A stretch of DNA of 64,000 bases from Arcuatula senhousia (lineage: Eukaryota > Mollusca > Bivalvia > Mytilida > Mytilidae), in the NCBI GenBank assembly GCA_963971305.1, contig OZ020317.1, positions 10,310,001-10,374,000 of the forward strand, given 5' to 3'. The notes below the pieces were generated by a model, which searched no databases, was not told where the DNA came from, and worked only from the letters and a program-made list of their open reading frames with translations. Positions within the stretch are counted from its first letter, which is position 1; every line of letters begins with the position of its first letter. A program made the position numbers and the translations under genes. This document shows positions 32,548-44,645 of this stretch, one piece after another.

Positions 32548-35500
32548 TTGCATAGACATGATGTTAAAAACAAACCTTGCACCTTACTTTTTTTTTACAG
32601 TGATGAAAAATTTAAAAAAAACAAACGAAAGAAGAATAAAACTACAATAAAACTTTTGTTTATCATTTTTTCCATTGTACACACAGCTACATTTGCTGTA
32701 AGGAACGACAGTTGTAAATGTGACATGGTTTCATTAACGAATGGAAATCAGCAACAAACCACGATAGTGCATCAGCAGACGACACCAACGACACAGCCGC
32801 AGACGACAGCTACGCCGATACGTATGCTTTAAGTTAAAAAAATATGTAAAAACTATTTTTTTTAAGATTAATATATTATTTACACTCTTGAAATACGTTA
32901 TTCCTTTACTTTATTCTACACCACTCACGCTCAGGGGGATTGTAAGAGTTGCAAAATACATTTTAATTTTGAAATTTGAAAACAGCTATTTCGATTGGGG
33001 TTTCAGCCGTTACACTGGTACGTCTATACAGGGGTTCGTAAGATTTTTCACGAAAATGTGCTGAGAGAAAACATTTTATCAATTCCTTTTTTTTCAAAGA
33101 ATTAGCGGTAAAGTTTATTCACTTACGTCTAAAAAATCATTTAAAGCTCAACTTGAAAATGTTCACTAAAATATTCAAAACCTTTCAACAATTCGATATA
33201 TTCTCATTCTATGCACGAAAAACATATACACATTCAACTAGCTATGTTACATTATGATAACGAGAGATAGTATACATATGTATCAAGTAAAAAATTCATC
33301 GATAGAAGAAAGGCTACATACTCTATACATGTAGATATAATTCTAGTATATATGTATGTTGTTATTCCTAAAATGATTGCTAGTTCTGTTATTAGCAGCT
33401 ACATGTTAATTCCTCTTTATATTTTAATGCAACATCATTATGTGTTTCAAGTTTAGGTTCATAGACACCTACATGTACGCCATACTTTAAAAAAAAACAG
33501 TCCATTTTCATTTGCCAATTTTTTTATATTTTCAGACACTTGTTTTGTGTGCAACGGAAGCAGCTGTGCCACTAGTGGACAAAGCTTAGCTTGTGCTACC
33601 GGGGAAGACCTATGCATGAGTTCTATTGTAGATTCAGCGGGATCATCTGGGGATATCCAAAGGTCGATAGAAAGAAGGTGAGACGAAAAAAAAAAGAATT
33701 AAACGGATAAACTTTGACAAACCACATTGCACATAATACATAAAAAATCCATGTTAGAAAAAATTGAAAAATGTTTAATCAACGTTTAAAGAAAAGAGAA
33801 TTAAGACAACCTTGTTTTAAATCATTTGAAAACAACAAAAAATTAAAGCAATATAAATACAGGTAAGGAATATGAGTGGCCGTTCATGTCATTGGCGCGA
33901 TAATATACGCGTATATATGTATATACGCGTATATTACTGCAATATACTCGTATATTGTTGACATATACGCGTATATTGGTGTTATTTACGCGTATATTGC
34001 ATTTATATACGCGTTAATATACGAGTTAATAATTTGATCTAGCATTTTTATTATATACTCGTATATGTTAACAATATACGCGTATATAAGCGCGTTAACA
34101 TACGCGTATATATTATCAATATACGCGTATATATTGACAATATACGCGTATATATTAACAATATACGCGTATATGCGGGTGCATATTTACAATATATCAG
34201 AACCAATCAAAATTGCTGTTTTTGACTCTTTAACATAATATCAACTCTCCAATAGAGGGATCTAAATCAATAATTTTACATATTACAAGAATCTATTTGA
34301 TACAGCGATATTAGTAGATACAAGAGCATCTCTCCAATAGAGTTTCTCCAAAGCATCACATTTATAGAGGGATACATATTGTAAATAAATAAAATATGTT
34401 GCACTGTGGCTTGTGTATAAATGAAATAGATAAATAAATGGATGGTGAAGCCACATTTAAAAGGTAAAAACTAAATAAGAAATATAAATAAATAAAACCT
34501 TTAAAACAAATAAAACCTTTAATATAAAAACCTTTAAAACAAGTAAAACAAGAAAAAAAACAGATGTTATTAATTTTTGCCGAATACAAACAACTGCTTT
34601 GATAAAGATACATTGTATATACAGAATCAACATATATACATGTATGACGCGGGACGCGACATGTTGGCAGTATTATTGACTAATATAATTGGCAAAGTAT
34701 AATAATTATTTAAAAAAGTATCTTGTCCTTTGTGTATTAAATGCAGACTGATAAAAGAATCCTCTTCCGGCGGGCAAGAGACAACCGATTTTTTTAAATA
34801 CATATCAAAACCTTTTGTACAAATTCATGTGAACTGTCAGAAAACCTAGCATAAATTTACTAGAAACGGCGTTAAAACCGCTAGGACGTACTGTCAACGT
34901 AGTAAAAACTGTACGGACGTGTTAAGGACGCAGTAGAAACTTCCTTATGGTCGTGCTACAAACTTGAACGAAAAGTACCGTTATATGAAATCGTAGTGAA
35001 AACGTACGGCGAACGTAGTGCAAACTTGAAGGACGTAGTGTAATCGTAGCATAAACGGCACAAAAAATCATACCGTCCAGGCCACGTCCTTGAAGTTTTT
35101 GATACGTCCCTTCTACGTTCATGCTACGATCATAAAGTTCTCAATACGTTCTTAGTAGGTCTGTACTACGTTTTGACTTCTCCACGTCCTCACTACGTTT
35201 GTTTTGAACATGTTCAAAATTATTTCACGTCCTTCACGTTCTTGAAGTTCGCACTACGTCCAAGAAAGTTCGTGCTACGTCCATTAAAGTTCGCACTACG
35301 ACCATACAAGTTTCTAGTACGTTTTTAATACGCTCATCAAGTTCTTGCACGTTTTATGCCTTTTTAGGACTTAGTAAGAACGTAGTACGAACTTAATCCA
35401 GTGTGACGGGGGCATTATGATACGATTTCACTACGTCCTTAAGGTTTGCACTACGTTCGCAGTACGTTTTCACTACGATTTCATATAACGGGATTTTTCG

Positions 35501-37818
35501 TTCAAGTTTGTAGCACGACCATAAGGAAGTTTCTACTGCGTCCCTTACACGTCCGTGCAGTTTTACTATGTTGACAGTACGTCCTAGCGGTTTTAACGCC
35601 GTTTCTAGTAAGCTTATACTAGGTTTTCTGACAGTTCACATGAATTTGTACAAAAGGTTTTGATATGTATTTAAATAAATCGGATGTCTCTTGCCCGCCG
35701 GAAGAGGATTCTTTTATTCTGCATTTTATATACAAAGGACAAGATACTTTTTAAGATAATTATTATACTTCGCCAATTATATTAGTCAATTATACTGCCA
35801 AAAATGTCGCGCCTCACGCCATACATGTATATATGTTGATTCTGTATGATTTTGTTTATACCCGGCGAATATTAATGACATCTGTTTTTTGGGGGGATGG
35901 GGGTCAAGAATGGGGTTTTTCATTGACACTCTAGGATTAAGCCTGAATTATATTTTTTTTAATACAGGGCCAATTTCAAAACAGCGAGCAGCGACCGCTG
36001 GTCACATTGAAGGCTGCTGGCTGTTTTCTGTTGTGGATTTTTAAATTGTTGTTAATGTTGTAGGTTGTGTTGCGTATACTTATTCCACATCTCATCAATT
36101 TCTATCTACATAATTTACTGACTGGATCTGTACATCTACGAATGTTATATGATGCATACAAATAATTAGTTATTTTTTTAGCATTTCTATACATAGTCTA
36201 AGGATGTACAATGGAACGATATAAATTATCTTGAGTTGGGAAATGTATATGCTCTTGTCCATACTAATTTTCCAGATCGTTTCGGTTTTTTGTTTAATTT
36301 TGTCTTGACTTTTTATTTTTTTCCTGAGCACAGTGGGTATCCTGAATTATTTTTCTGACAATCCTGCCTTTTGATGTCAAATTTACCCATAGCCTACACA
36401 TACACTATATTACAAATCAAATGCGTGTTTCATTTTTTGGAGTATTTGTGTCGAGAAAATAAAAAAAAATAAAAAAGAGCATTTAAAAAATGGGTCAAAC
36501 ATAGAAATGGCCGGATTTCATTTAATAGAAAGTAGAAAAACGTTAGACTTGAAATCAAATCCCATGTTATGGGAGCCAATGATGATGTTGTATACCAAAT
36601 ATTAAGCGCCTCTGATGAGTAGTTAGTGAGAAAACTGGTACGAAACATTAAATTGTCTATTAATAAACATTTATGTCAACAAATTAAAGTCAGTAAACAG
36701 GAGTAGATGAGCGACAAACTTGATATCGAATCATACATTATAAAAGCCTTTGCTAATGCTGCTTACTTAATAACCCATGCACGTTAAAGAACTTTTTGTA
36801 GAGTTCGATAATTGTAGGCTGAATGAGGCAGGCTACAACTGCCACACTGGTCGGCAAACTACAAACAGGGGATGGATTCACAAAAGCATCAAGGTTGTTT
36901 TTCAAAAAAAGCAAAGTACAATGAACCTAAAATTGTAACCATATTATCAAATACTAGTGAACTGATTACCATGTGTTTAAGGCTTGGGGTTAATACTAAT
37001 ATTTTCTTATCTATGGTATGTTTAAAAACAGTTAATTCGCTTTACATCAGGTATACTCATTTCTTCAGGAAGAAAGGGTGTACCAAAGGAAATTAAATAT
37101 CTTAAATCCGTAAAAGGACAAACCCAACAATTATAGACTTAAAGGACCACAAAGAAACAAACCACAATACAAACAAAAACAGCCAAACTGCAATCAGAAA
37201 CGTAAATTCAAGTGATAACGAGAGTAAAATCGGGTGCTCCGGAAAGGTGGACAGTTCCTGCTTGTAATAGCACACCCGTCACGTTGCTAACGATCGATTT
37301 AGTGTGGGTCAAATCTGGTACAGGGTTACAAAACTAAAACTCTATGTCCACTCAACAGCTGCGCTCATCTGAAAGATAAAAATCCCGTATTTGCCTACAC
37401 ACAACATACCTTAAACAAATTCATGCCCTTTTATGCATTTTGCAAATAAATAAATCTTCTGATTTCCTCTAAAATTTTATTCAAGCTTACATGTATTTCA
37501 AAGACCTTCTTCCAGTCCAATCTATTATGCTATTATCTTTAATCTAATTATCTATGGTCATTGTTATTTACTAATTATCTATTTTTAGCGTTCTACAAAC
37601 TTTTTTCCAGTGCTGTATATTTATTTACTTTTCCTTTCAGGTGTGTTTCCAAACAAACCTGTCACAACCAAGATACCTCTTCAGAGTTTTGTTTCCAATT
37701 GGCCAATGGTCCTGTTGGATTCCCGATGACGTGTAACTTCTGTTGCTATGGCGACAATTGTAACAGTCCTCCTGCACTGGTACCACCTGTTGCCACACTG
37801 TATTCTAACTCACCATAA
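32548..37818 (+). CDS. Ly6/uPAR-type three-finger domain protein, three exons
   Basis: Exons: up to 32821 (donor C|gtatgc), 33536-33677 (ttttcag / G|gtgaga) and 37641-37818 (cctttcag to stop TAA). All joins keep frame. The first exon has a hydrophobic signal-like stretch (TTIKLLFIIFSIVHTATFA), then RNDSCKCDMV and a Thr/Gln-rich linker (QQQTTIVHQQTTPTTQPQTT). Exon 2 starts the domain with TCFVCNGSSCATSG, LACATGEDLC; exon 3 ends it with NFCCYGDNCNS. The CxxC start and CC....CN end define the Ly6/uPAR fold. The C-terminus is short and not hydrophobic, so a secreted form fits better than a GPI anchor. The 5' end is unsettled: an ATG at 32548 would place 30-odd residues before the signal stretch, and an acceptor at 32600 suggests another upstream exon. 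Target unknown. Confidence 0.8.
32601..32821 (+). CDS. Ly6/uPAR-like gene, signal and Thr/Gln-linker exon
   Basis: A pyrimidine tract and ttttttacag end at 32600, so the exon may start at 32601 with its Met supplied from further upstream. The donor at 32822 is gtatgc. The codon split by the intron is completed by AC of exon 2 (His). Confidence 0.6.
33536..33677 (+). CDS. Ly6/uPAR-like gene, first half of the three-finger domain
   Basis: 142 bases, open, starting TCFVCNGSSC and ending GSSGDIQRSIERR. Five Cys in the N-terminal part match loop 1 of the fold. The intron after it is 3963 bases and carries a palindromic array and a large foldback. Confidence 0.82.
33895..34165. repeat. Palindromic tatacgcgtata array
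   Basis: Eleven or so copies of atatacgcgtatat or close variants (a few with ctcg in place of cgcg), separated by short AT spacers such as attgacaat or ttaacaat. Each unit is its own complement. Intronic. Confidence 0.9.
34424..34486 (-). repeat. Short repeat, inverted copy at 40095-40150
   Basis: gataaataaatggatggtga followed by agccacatttaaaaggtaaa here is the complement of the sequence at 40095-40150. Confidence 0.7.
34553..35895. mobile_element. 1.3-kb foldback element in the Ly6 gene intron
   Basis: The left arm (34553 to about 35060) and right arm (about 35410 to 35895) are near-complementary over roughly 480 bases, from acagatgttattaattttt / aatattaatgacatctgt at the tips through gaatcaacatatatacatgt and ctcttccggcgggcaagaga. 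The middle holds many cgtagtgcaaac / gtttgcactacg words. At about 35396 the end cagtgtgacgggggca followed by tta resembles a Harbinger-type terminus (compare cagtgtgacgccagca at 17.88 kb), which suggests an element nested in or captured by the foldback. No coding content. Confidence 0.8.
35965..36100 (-). mobile_element. SINE-like family D fragment
   Basis: Reverse-oriented head: gctggctgttttctgttgtg, then aggttgtgttgcgtatactt and attccacatctcat. Confidence 0.7.
36101..37064. other. Intron sequence of the Ly6-like gene, no exon seen
   Basis: AT-rich. A gcctctgatgagtagt motif at 36608 relates it to the short repeat at 18.4 and 18.6 kb. Confidence 0.45.
37065..37385 (-). mobile_element. Retroelement family A 3'-end with a trace of the RT tail
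   Basis: Reverse blocks: gtgctccggaaaggtggaca, cacacccgtcacgttgctaa, then, reading the minus strand near 37385-37345, KYGIFIFQMSAAVE, the last conserved block of the RT ORF tail (usual form YGIS.SQM). Confidence 0.7.
37641..37818 (+). CDS. Ly6/uPAR-like gene, second half of the domain and stop
   Basis: Starts with the Arg codon split by the intron, then CVSKQTCHNQ; the core ends FCCYGDNCN and the tail is PPALVPPVATLYSNSP. Stop at 37816-37818. Confidence 0.85.
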
Positions 37819-37857
37819 AATAAATGACAACTTTACATAGGAATTGAAGAAAATAAA
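37819..37857 (+). terminator. Polyadenylation signals of the Ly6/uPAR-like gene
   Basis: AATAAA at 37819-37824, directly behind the stop codon, and again at 37852-37857. The second leaves a more usual 3' untranslated length. Confidence 0.6.
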
Positions 37858-37859
37858 AC

Positions 37860-38599
37860 TTTAAATGAAAAATTGTAGATAACAAAATAATAATGAAGCA
37901 TTACAAACGCGAATATCGGTCCGAAAGAATTAACTGCCTCATCTCGCAAATTTTATTATGTATAATGCTTTGAATGGGAAACATTTCAATGTTATTTTTC
38001 CTTTTTGAGTCTTTTCACAGGCAGAAAACTCTTTTGTAAGACTTTTGTAGAAAATGAATCGGTTGAAAAGTAAAATATCTAGCTATAGGCATCTGATATA
38101 CAGACAGTTGAAGTTATGGTCTTTTTTATAGTTTTTTTTTTTTAGAAAAAATTAGGAAAGGCTCTTTTAATTCTTATACTATATAGCTTGGAATCATTAA
38201 TTCTTTTTAGGGTGGGTATCAGTTTTCGAGGTTTGTGAAAAATGATCAGTAAGCAAATGGTAAGCGGAGTTCTGATGCTTATGCACAAAAAATGAAACCC
38301 CATGAATAATAATGAAAGTACAGTGACATTAGATAAATAACTATAGGTTCAGCGCTATTGCTTTTGCAAATAAAAAAATATTCTGTGCTATGCTATTCAT
38401 ATGTAAATGTATGTATGGGTATCCAGCTTCCTTCATTTTACGTTGCTGTCAATAGAAACGAAGTAGCCTACTTATTTTGATTTTTCGTACGAAGACCTGG
38501 TAGTATATTATTGTTTTGTCAATCACTTGTTTAGTAAACATGGTAAAGTATAAATAAGAGATCATTTTATGATTAATCGATGGCCATTATCTTAAGGGC
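37860..38599. other. No gene seen
   Basis: AT-rich sequence downstream of the Ly6-like gene, with no open frame of note. Confidence 0.5.
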
Positions 38600-38609
38600 A
38601 GTTCGTCAA

Positions 38610-38762
38610 TATACTGAATAATACATGGCAAAATCTGTATCATATGCTGTATTTACCCGAGATACCTATATCATACCGAGGGCCAACGGCCCGAGGTATG
38701 ATATACATAGTTGAGGGTTAATACAGCATGTGATGCAGATTTTGCCATGTAGTGTTCATTAT
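38610..38762. repeat. Palindromic foldback, parent of the 79-bp array
   Basis: The left arm acatggcaaaatctgtatca ... acctatatcataccgaggg and the right arm complement (ggtatgatatacatag ... gatgcagattttgccatgta) flank the centre ccaacggcccgag. Arms are about 65-70 bases. Confidence 0.8.
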
Positions 38763-39166
38763 ATCATATAGATAGGTATCTCATATAGGTTGAGGGTTAA
38801 TACAGCATGTGATGCAGATTTTGCCATGTAGTGTTCATTATATCATATAGATAGGTATCTCATATAGGTTGAGGGTTAATACAGCATGTGATGCAGATTT
38901 TGCCATGTAGTGTTCATTATATCATATAGATAGGTATCTCATATAGGTTGAGGGTCAATACAGCATGTGATGCAGATTTTGCCATGTAGTGTTCATTATA
39001 TCATATAGATAGGTATCTCATATAGGTTGAGGGTTAATACAGCATGTGATGCAGATTTTGCCATGTAGTGTTCATTATATCATATAGATAGGTATCTCAT
39101 ATAGGTTGAGGGTCAATACAGCATGTGATGCAGATTTTGCCATGTAGTGTTCATTATATCATATAG
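38710..39166 (+). repeat. 79-bp tandem repeat, about 5.8 copies
   Basis: Copies start at 38710, 38789, 38868, 38947, 39026 and 39105, each beginning gttgagggt. They are almost identical; the only regular difference is gggtta versus gggtca (tca in copies 4 and 6). The first copy is the right arm of the foldback at 38610-38762. Confidence 0.95.
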
Positions 39167-39187
39167 AATAAAATATTGATATTTTGT

Positions 39188-39290
39188 AGGGGTGCTATAT
39201 AGGGTATGCGATATAGGGGAAGGGGTGCGATATAGGGGTGCGATATAGGGTTAGAGGTGCGATATAGGGGGTGCGATATAGGGTATGTGC
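39188..39290 (+). repeat. Short tandem repeat (gtgcgatataggg)
   Basis: About six imperfect copies of gtgcgatataggg with variable g-rich spacers (gg, ttag, gaag). Confidence 0.85.
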
Positions 39291-39757
39291 TTTGTCCTAT
39301 AATGCATATTAAAAAAGACTATATTTATACTTAAATATATGATATATGAAAATAAAACATTTTTTGATATATTTGACTACGGAAGCCAGTTAAAGCACTA
39401 TTTATATTAAACTCTTACGACACAAGAATGTTGTGGCCAATTCATTTACGTCAGAAATATTTGTCATAACTTCTTCCACTTGCTTTCGTACTTTTAATGT
39501 AGTATAATCTATTTTTTATTTAGTATAATTCTGTACTCAAAAACTGTTACTAAATACAATAAAACCATTAGACAGTGATATATTTAAGTTTTAACAAGAC
39601 TTAAGAAAATTGAAAACAATCAAAATACAAAATCAAATATATACCATTTTTATGTCTGAATGCTAAAATTGCACATGGTCGATATTTTTGGAGCATGATT
39701 TGCATTCCTTGTTTCACCGATTATGGTTTTGAGTTTACTTTTCATTAAATACTTTTG
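39291..39757. other. No gene seen
   Basis: AT-rich, with a acaagaatgttgtggccaat word related to repeats at 40.4 and 41.86 kb. Confidence 0.45.
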
Positions 39758-39925
39758 CTTGGATTTTTTGACCTTCCAATGCTAGAATTCAAATGCTGGT
39801 GATGAGAGGTTACTCCTTGAACATGAATGTACAGTATAACCTTGGATTTTTTGACCTTCCAATGCTAGAATTCAAATGCTGGTGATGAGAGGTTACTTCT
39901 TGAAACATGAATGTACAGTATCAAG
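39758..39925 (+). repeat. 83-bp tandem duplication of repeat family C
   Basis: Two nearly identical units starting cttggattttttgaccttcc at 39758 and 39841, each containing gatgagaggttactyctt. They are forward copies of the family seen in reverse at 6.8, 11.3, 11.9 and 19.4 kb. Confidence 0.85.
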
Positions 39926-40094
39926 TTCAGGATTAAAATACCACGTGATGTTCTTCGAGTCAATTTATGCCATTCTGTCCTCGTCAGTTGATGTGTGAAC
40001 ATCTTTTTACTTTTTAGCCCCTGAAGGAGGACTTTATGTCCGAAAATTTGGTCATTCTTGTTTTATTTGTTTTAAAGGTCTTATTTCTTTATTA

Positions 40095-40150
40095 TTTATT
40101 ATTTAGTTTTTACCTTTTAAATGTGGCTTCACCATCCATTTATTTATCTA
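40095..40150 (+). repeat. Short repeat, inverted copy of 34424-34486
   Basis: tttaccttttaaatgtggct followed by tcaccatccatttatttatc. Confidence 0.7.
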
Positions 40151-42285
40151 AATGTACAGTATAACCTTTACTGTTTTTATACCACTCCTGCTTTGGTATT
40201 AGTATGTTGATTTATTTAGATCGAGAAACGCCTAATCAAATTGAAAAAATCGTATGTTTAAAATAAACAACTATTTTGGCGTTAAGTCTAACGGTATTGA
40301 CGGATGTGCTAGACAATTCCTTTATTATCCATGATATGAACTGCAAAACATTAATTATATAAACTTGAGAAAAATGCTGACAGGTTATGACCAAAAACGG
40401 TCTTATACTTAACTCCTACAAGAATGATGTTTAACGATAAAAAGGACAATTAAGGCAACAACAAATAAATGAATGTTGTTCACAAAATGCTATTCGAGTC
40501 TCAGATATTAAACGAAGCACACGTCAGGCGTTGCAAAATTATTGCTTAGAATTATGTTGTGGATTTTATTTCAATAAGCATATGCAAAAATACAAGAACT
40601 TAATTTTATTCAATTTTTTAATTTATATTTTTGTTCTCATTTTTAAATGGTGACCTTCATTACAACTGGAATATGTGAGAACTTCAAAAGAAAAAAACAG
40701 TAATGTAGGCGCTGTTCTTGAAAGTTTTCTAAGATGTGTCCAAAAAGACTCCCTAAGTCTAACTTTTGAACATGTTGGACAATCTTAAAAATAAATTTAA
40801 TTTACATATTTCAGATGTATCATATCACAATTAAGAACTACTCTAAAGAAGAAATTACCAAGCAACAGTTATACTATGTGCTAATACTATTTCTTCTATT
40901 AGGGCATCGTTTTCGATGTAACGTAAACACGCAAAAATATATTTTGACAGGTGACCACAAATTACAGGCTTGATGGGTTACTCCTACATGTACAAGAACT
41001 GGGTTAACCAATTAATTAAGAAAATAACAAAATAACATTAAAAAATGTAACACAAACTTTTGCGTAACCTGTTTCACAGGTTTCACAGTGGGTACCACAT
41101 TTTTGAATGTTATGTCTTCATAAAAAGTAAGTAATGTGGTCATTCCTTATAAATTACATGTTTTCTCAATAGAAAAATCATATGATAGGTGAAAATAATC
41201 TTAAATCAATTAATAAATGTATTTCATCAAGTGGAGACCCACCTGATCTATAAATTCATCCATTGAAAAATAACACAAGTTGTCAAATTGTAAACATATC
41301 ATCCTAACGTTTTATTTTTATGTATATTATCTTTAGCAGATTTTAGGCATTTAGATTTATCTTGATCTAAATTAATGTATTACCCATTTAATAATTTTCC
41401 TAACTTATTAGGAACCAATATAGGGACTTCAAAAAGTACATAGAAAAGTATTAGTGGAATTTTCTGTCATTCACTTTGTACTTTTTGCTTTTTGTCCCAC
41501 TGCCATAAGGTGACCTTCAAAACAGTACGAATATAAAGCCATAAAAAGAATAGGAAATTATTTTCCTAGAAAAAATTCATTTCTAAAGGAAAATACATCT
41601 ATATATGTGGAGTCGGAAAGGTTGATGGCCCAAAATTTGTTAAAAGACGTTGTGACAAATGACAATTTTGTTACTATCCTTAGAAAATATTTTGATTAAA
41701 TACATCTTTTAAACAGCAAATTTATAAATTTTCAACATGTAAATTAATTAAGAGAAAATTGCATATACATGTACATATTATTTTCCAAGTCTATTATATT
41801 TTTTTCGACATAAACACACGAAAGGGAAAAACATATTTGGACAGGTCTGACCACAACTCCTACAAGAATGTTGTTTACCAATTAAGACCCATTAAATGAA
41901 CAAATAGATCAACACTCCTACAAATGGCCCTAAGGCTATAATGTCTAACGTACTATTTTGGTCATCATGTTGTACACAGGATAATAATAATGTAATATTA
42001 TTTATTAATAACCTACAACAAAATTATAGAAGAAATATCAAAATATAATAGAGAAGTTAAGCAACACATATTGAGAAAGCCCACAAATTCAGAAACTATT
42101 CTAAATGGAATGAGAAGCTAAAGGAATAAAAACTATAAAAGCATTTCCGATACATTGTACACAACGAAACCTTTTAATTTGGGTACCTTTTTACAGTATT
42201 CAGCTATGTCCTAGTTAGTTTCAAAAATTGTTCTAGTGATCTACTGCTGTATATTATCAAACTGAGGTTCCAACATTAGGAATGC
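40151..42285. other. No gene; diverged copies of one repeat
   Basis: A block of the form acacgaaaaatatattttgacaggt.gaccacaa, then actcctacaagaatg.tgtttac, occurs in part near 40390-40430, 40920-40990 and 41810-41885, with a relative at 39.41 kb. It looks like an old dispersed element. No exon found. Confidence 0.45.
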
Positions 42286-42289
42286 ATAC

Positions 42290-42710
42290 ACAGGGTTATG
42301 TTGCTCCTTGGTTGCTGTCCTCACTCAAAAATCTAACAGAAGACAGTTTGCGCTCAAACACAAATATGGGATTTCTATCTCTCAGATGAGTGCAGATGTT
42401 GGTTTGTCATAGGTGTTTTGTTTGGTCTTCATTTACCAGATTTGACCCACAGAATTGATGGTTGACGATGCAACGGGTGTGCTTTAGCAAGCAGGAACTG
42501 CTTACTCTTCTGGAGCACCTGCTTACTCTTCCGGAGCACCTGAGTTCACGCTTGTTACCACTTGAGTTCGCGTTGTTGATTGCTATGAGTTGTTATTGTA
42601 TTTCTTTGTTTTATTTTGTCCTGTTCGCGTTGGTGTTTACTGTTTTTGTCTCTGCCCTTTAAAACTTTTGACATTCTGATGCCCCATTGGTACCTCTGCT
42701 TCTCTGCATC
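42290..42710 (+). mobile_element. Retroelement family A with RT tail trace and 3' end
   Basis: Opens with QGYVAPWLLSSLK (42295-42333), shifts frame, then KYGISISQMSADV (about 42360-42400), both blocks of the RT ORF tail. The full 3' part follows: gcaacgggtgtgctttagca, a duplicated gctactctt-cggagcacct unit, and ccccattggtacctctgctt. This shows that the 3' repeat is part of the retroelement. Confidence 0.8.
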
Positions 42711-44495
42711 AAATAGTAAAAAGAGGTCGTAAAAAGATACGTGTACACAAAATATGTACATAACGAAGACTTAAAAAGGCTTGATTTATTCGTGTAAAAA
42801 GAGCACGTTTCAAATTGTAGTTTTAATTTGATATCCATTTTTGAGTACACATAGAAGTTAATATACAACAAAACAAATGATATGAAAGACCTAACAAATG
42901 AAACTAATCTAGACCAAACAATCTATTCAGTACTAGTGCTGCTACTATATATGATAATTACATGTATAATTAATCAGTTCATGCTTAAGGAGCATTAATT
43001 CAAGACTGTCAAAGTATAAGAAATATTTCGCATTCTTTTTTGTGTACTTTATGGATTCAAAGGAGGACTAGCAATTATGAATTTAAGGCATTAAACATTT
43101 TTTTCTAGATTTTACAGGAGTGTCAATCTTTTGACAAATAAAGACTAACAAACAAGATAGGTGTATCTTTGAGTTATATACAATCAGCTTTTATGATTCC
43201 TTAAATATTCGGCAAGTTTTATGAACTGGGACACCACACTTTGTATCCGCTATTGAGTTCATGCTTATACGACAGTAAATTAATGCAGAAAACGCACTTT
43301 GTTTTGAATTCTTTTGGCTTCTTGGAATTCGGTCAAAAATTCATCTTACCAGATTTGTTACCGCATAATAATAAAATCGGACATATATCTTCAATGTTTT
43401 CTACCACAAAATTGGTATAAAACTATTTAATACACGTGTACTTATCCGCCATGAAACATAACTAATTACCAATTACCTTACGTCATAGCATAATGTTGCC
43501 GTTTCCGGAACAACGACTGAGACACCCGTTCTAATGTTTGTTATAATTGATAGAACATCGTTTTCATGACTTTGAATGACCTTCACCTAATAACACTTGT
43601 GTACATGTTAGTACCACTCAAAAAATTCCTACATCATGTACATTATAGTTTGTACATACAAAGGGAATAATTAGGAATAAGAAGTGTCGCAAATTTTAGA
43701 AAATACAGGCATGCAAAGTGGATTAATTTTTGTGCTTTTTACAAAAGTACAAATGCAATATATACCAAGTGCAAAGCATCTAATCGCTTCGAAGCGTTAT
43801 CTGCTTTAAAAATGTTTTAAGCCCGTTCTACGCCATTTGGGACACGAAAAATGGCAATTTCAGTTCTCAAAAGAAAAAAAAATATCATTTTGCATTTTTT
43901 TTTTCAAATGATTCAAATCATTTGAAAAAATAGTGTATAAGAATTATATAGAATAATGCCGAAGAAATTGTTTAAAAGATTGATATGTGGGCTTCCTTCG
44001 AATAATATATAATACTGTTTCAACTACTTAAATCATAGGCAATTCTGACAATTATAATCTTTAATAATGCATTGTTTCATTTTCAATGCGCTTTATATAA
44101 GACAGGGACCAAAAGACCCGGAAGTGCACGTGGTTAATAAGACCTTGTTCAATTTTATTGTATTTTTTATAGCGGGCGGACAAGTCATTTGTTTATACGG
44201 GTGATGATATCAACGACTAATAATCAAAATTGCGACCAAATATATAATTTAAGGCTGTGTTTTGGGGCATTGTGTGGTTTATTCAATTTATTTCATTTTT
44301 TTTTATTCTGAGACAGGCAGAAAGGGTTAGCAAAAAATGCAGTGAATGCCCATAAAAAGAACAAAAAACTTGTGTATGAGTTATAAAAAGATACTTCAAT
44401 TGTTTTCGTTGGTTGATAGGAATTGCATTGGGTCTACATCAGTACATTCTATACTTGTTTTGTATAACTGCAGAGTACGTAGATCGTTTGGAGTT
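42711..44495. other. No gene seen
   Basis: AT-rich DNA without supported exons. A self-complementary gattcaaatcatttgaa word lies near 43910. Confidence 0.5.
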
Positions 44496-44499
44496 TTTT

Positions 44500-44645
44500 T
44501 TGGTGCCATAAAACCTGGTTCAACCCTTCAATTTCCTTCAAAATACCTGTACCAAGGCAGTGCCATTGCAACTTTCAGTATCTTCGGTTTTTTCTTTGCC
44601 TTGTTTTGTCATTTCTTCTAAGACGCTTGTGACTGATCATCCCAG
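44500..44645 (+). mobile_element. Retroelement family B 3'-end fragment
   Basis: Contains gtgccataaaacctggttca and tacctgtaccaaggcagtgc, more diverged than the 52-kb copy. The 91-codon ORF across it is a repeat by-product. Confidence 0.6.
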
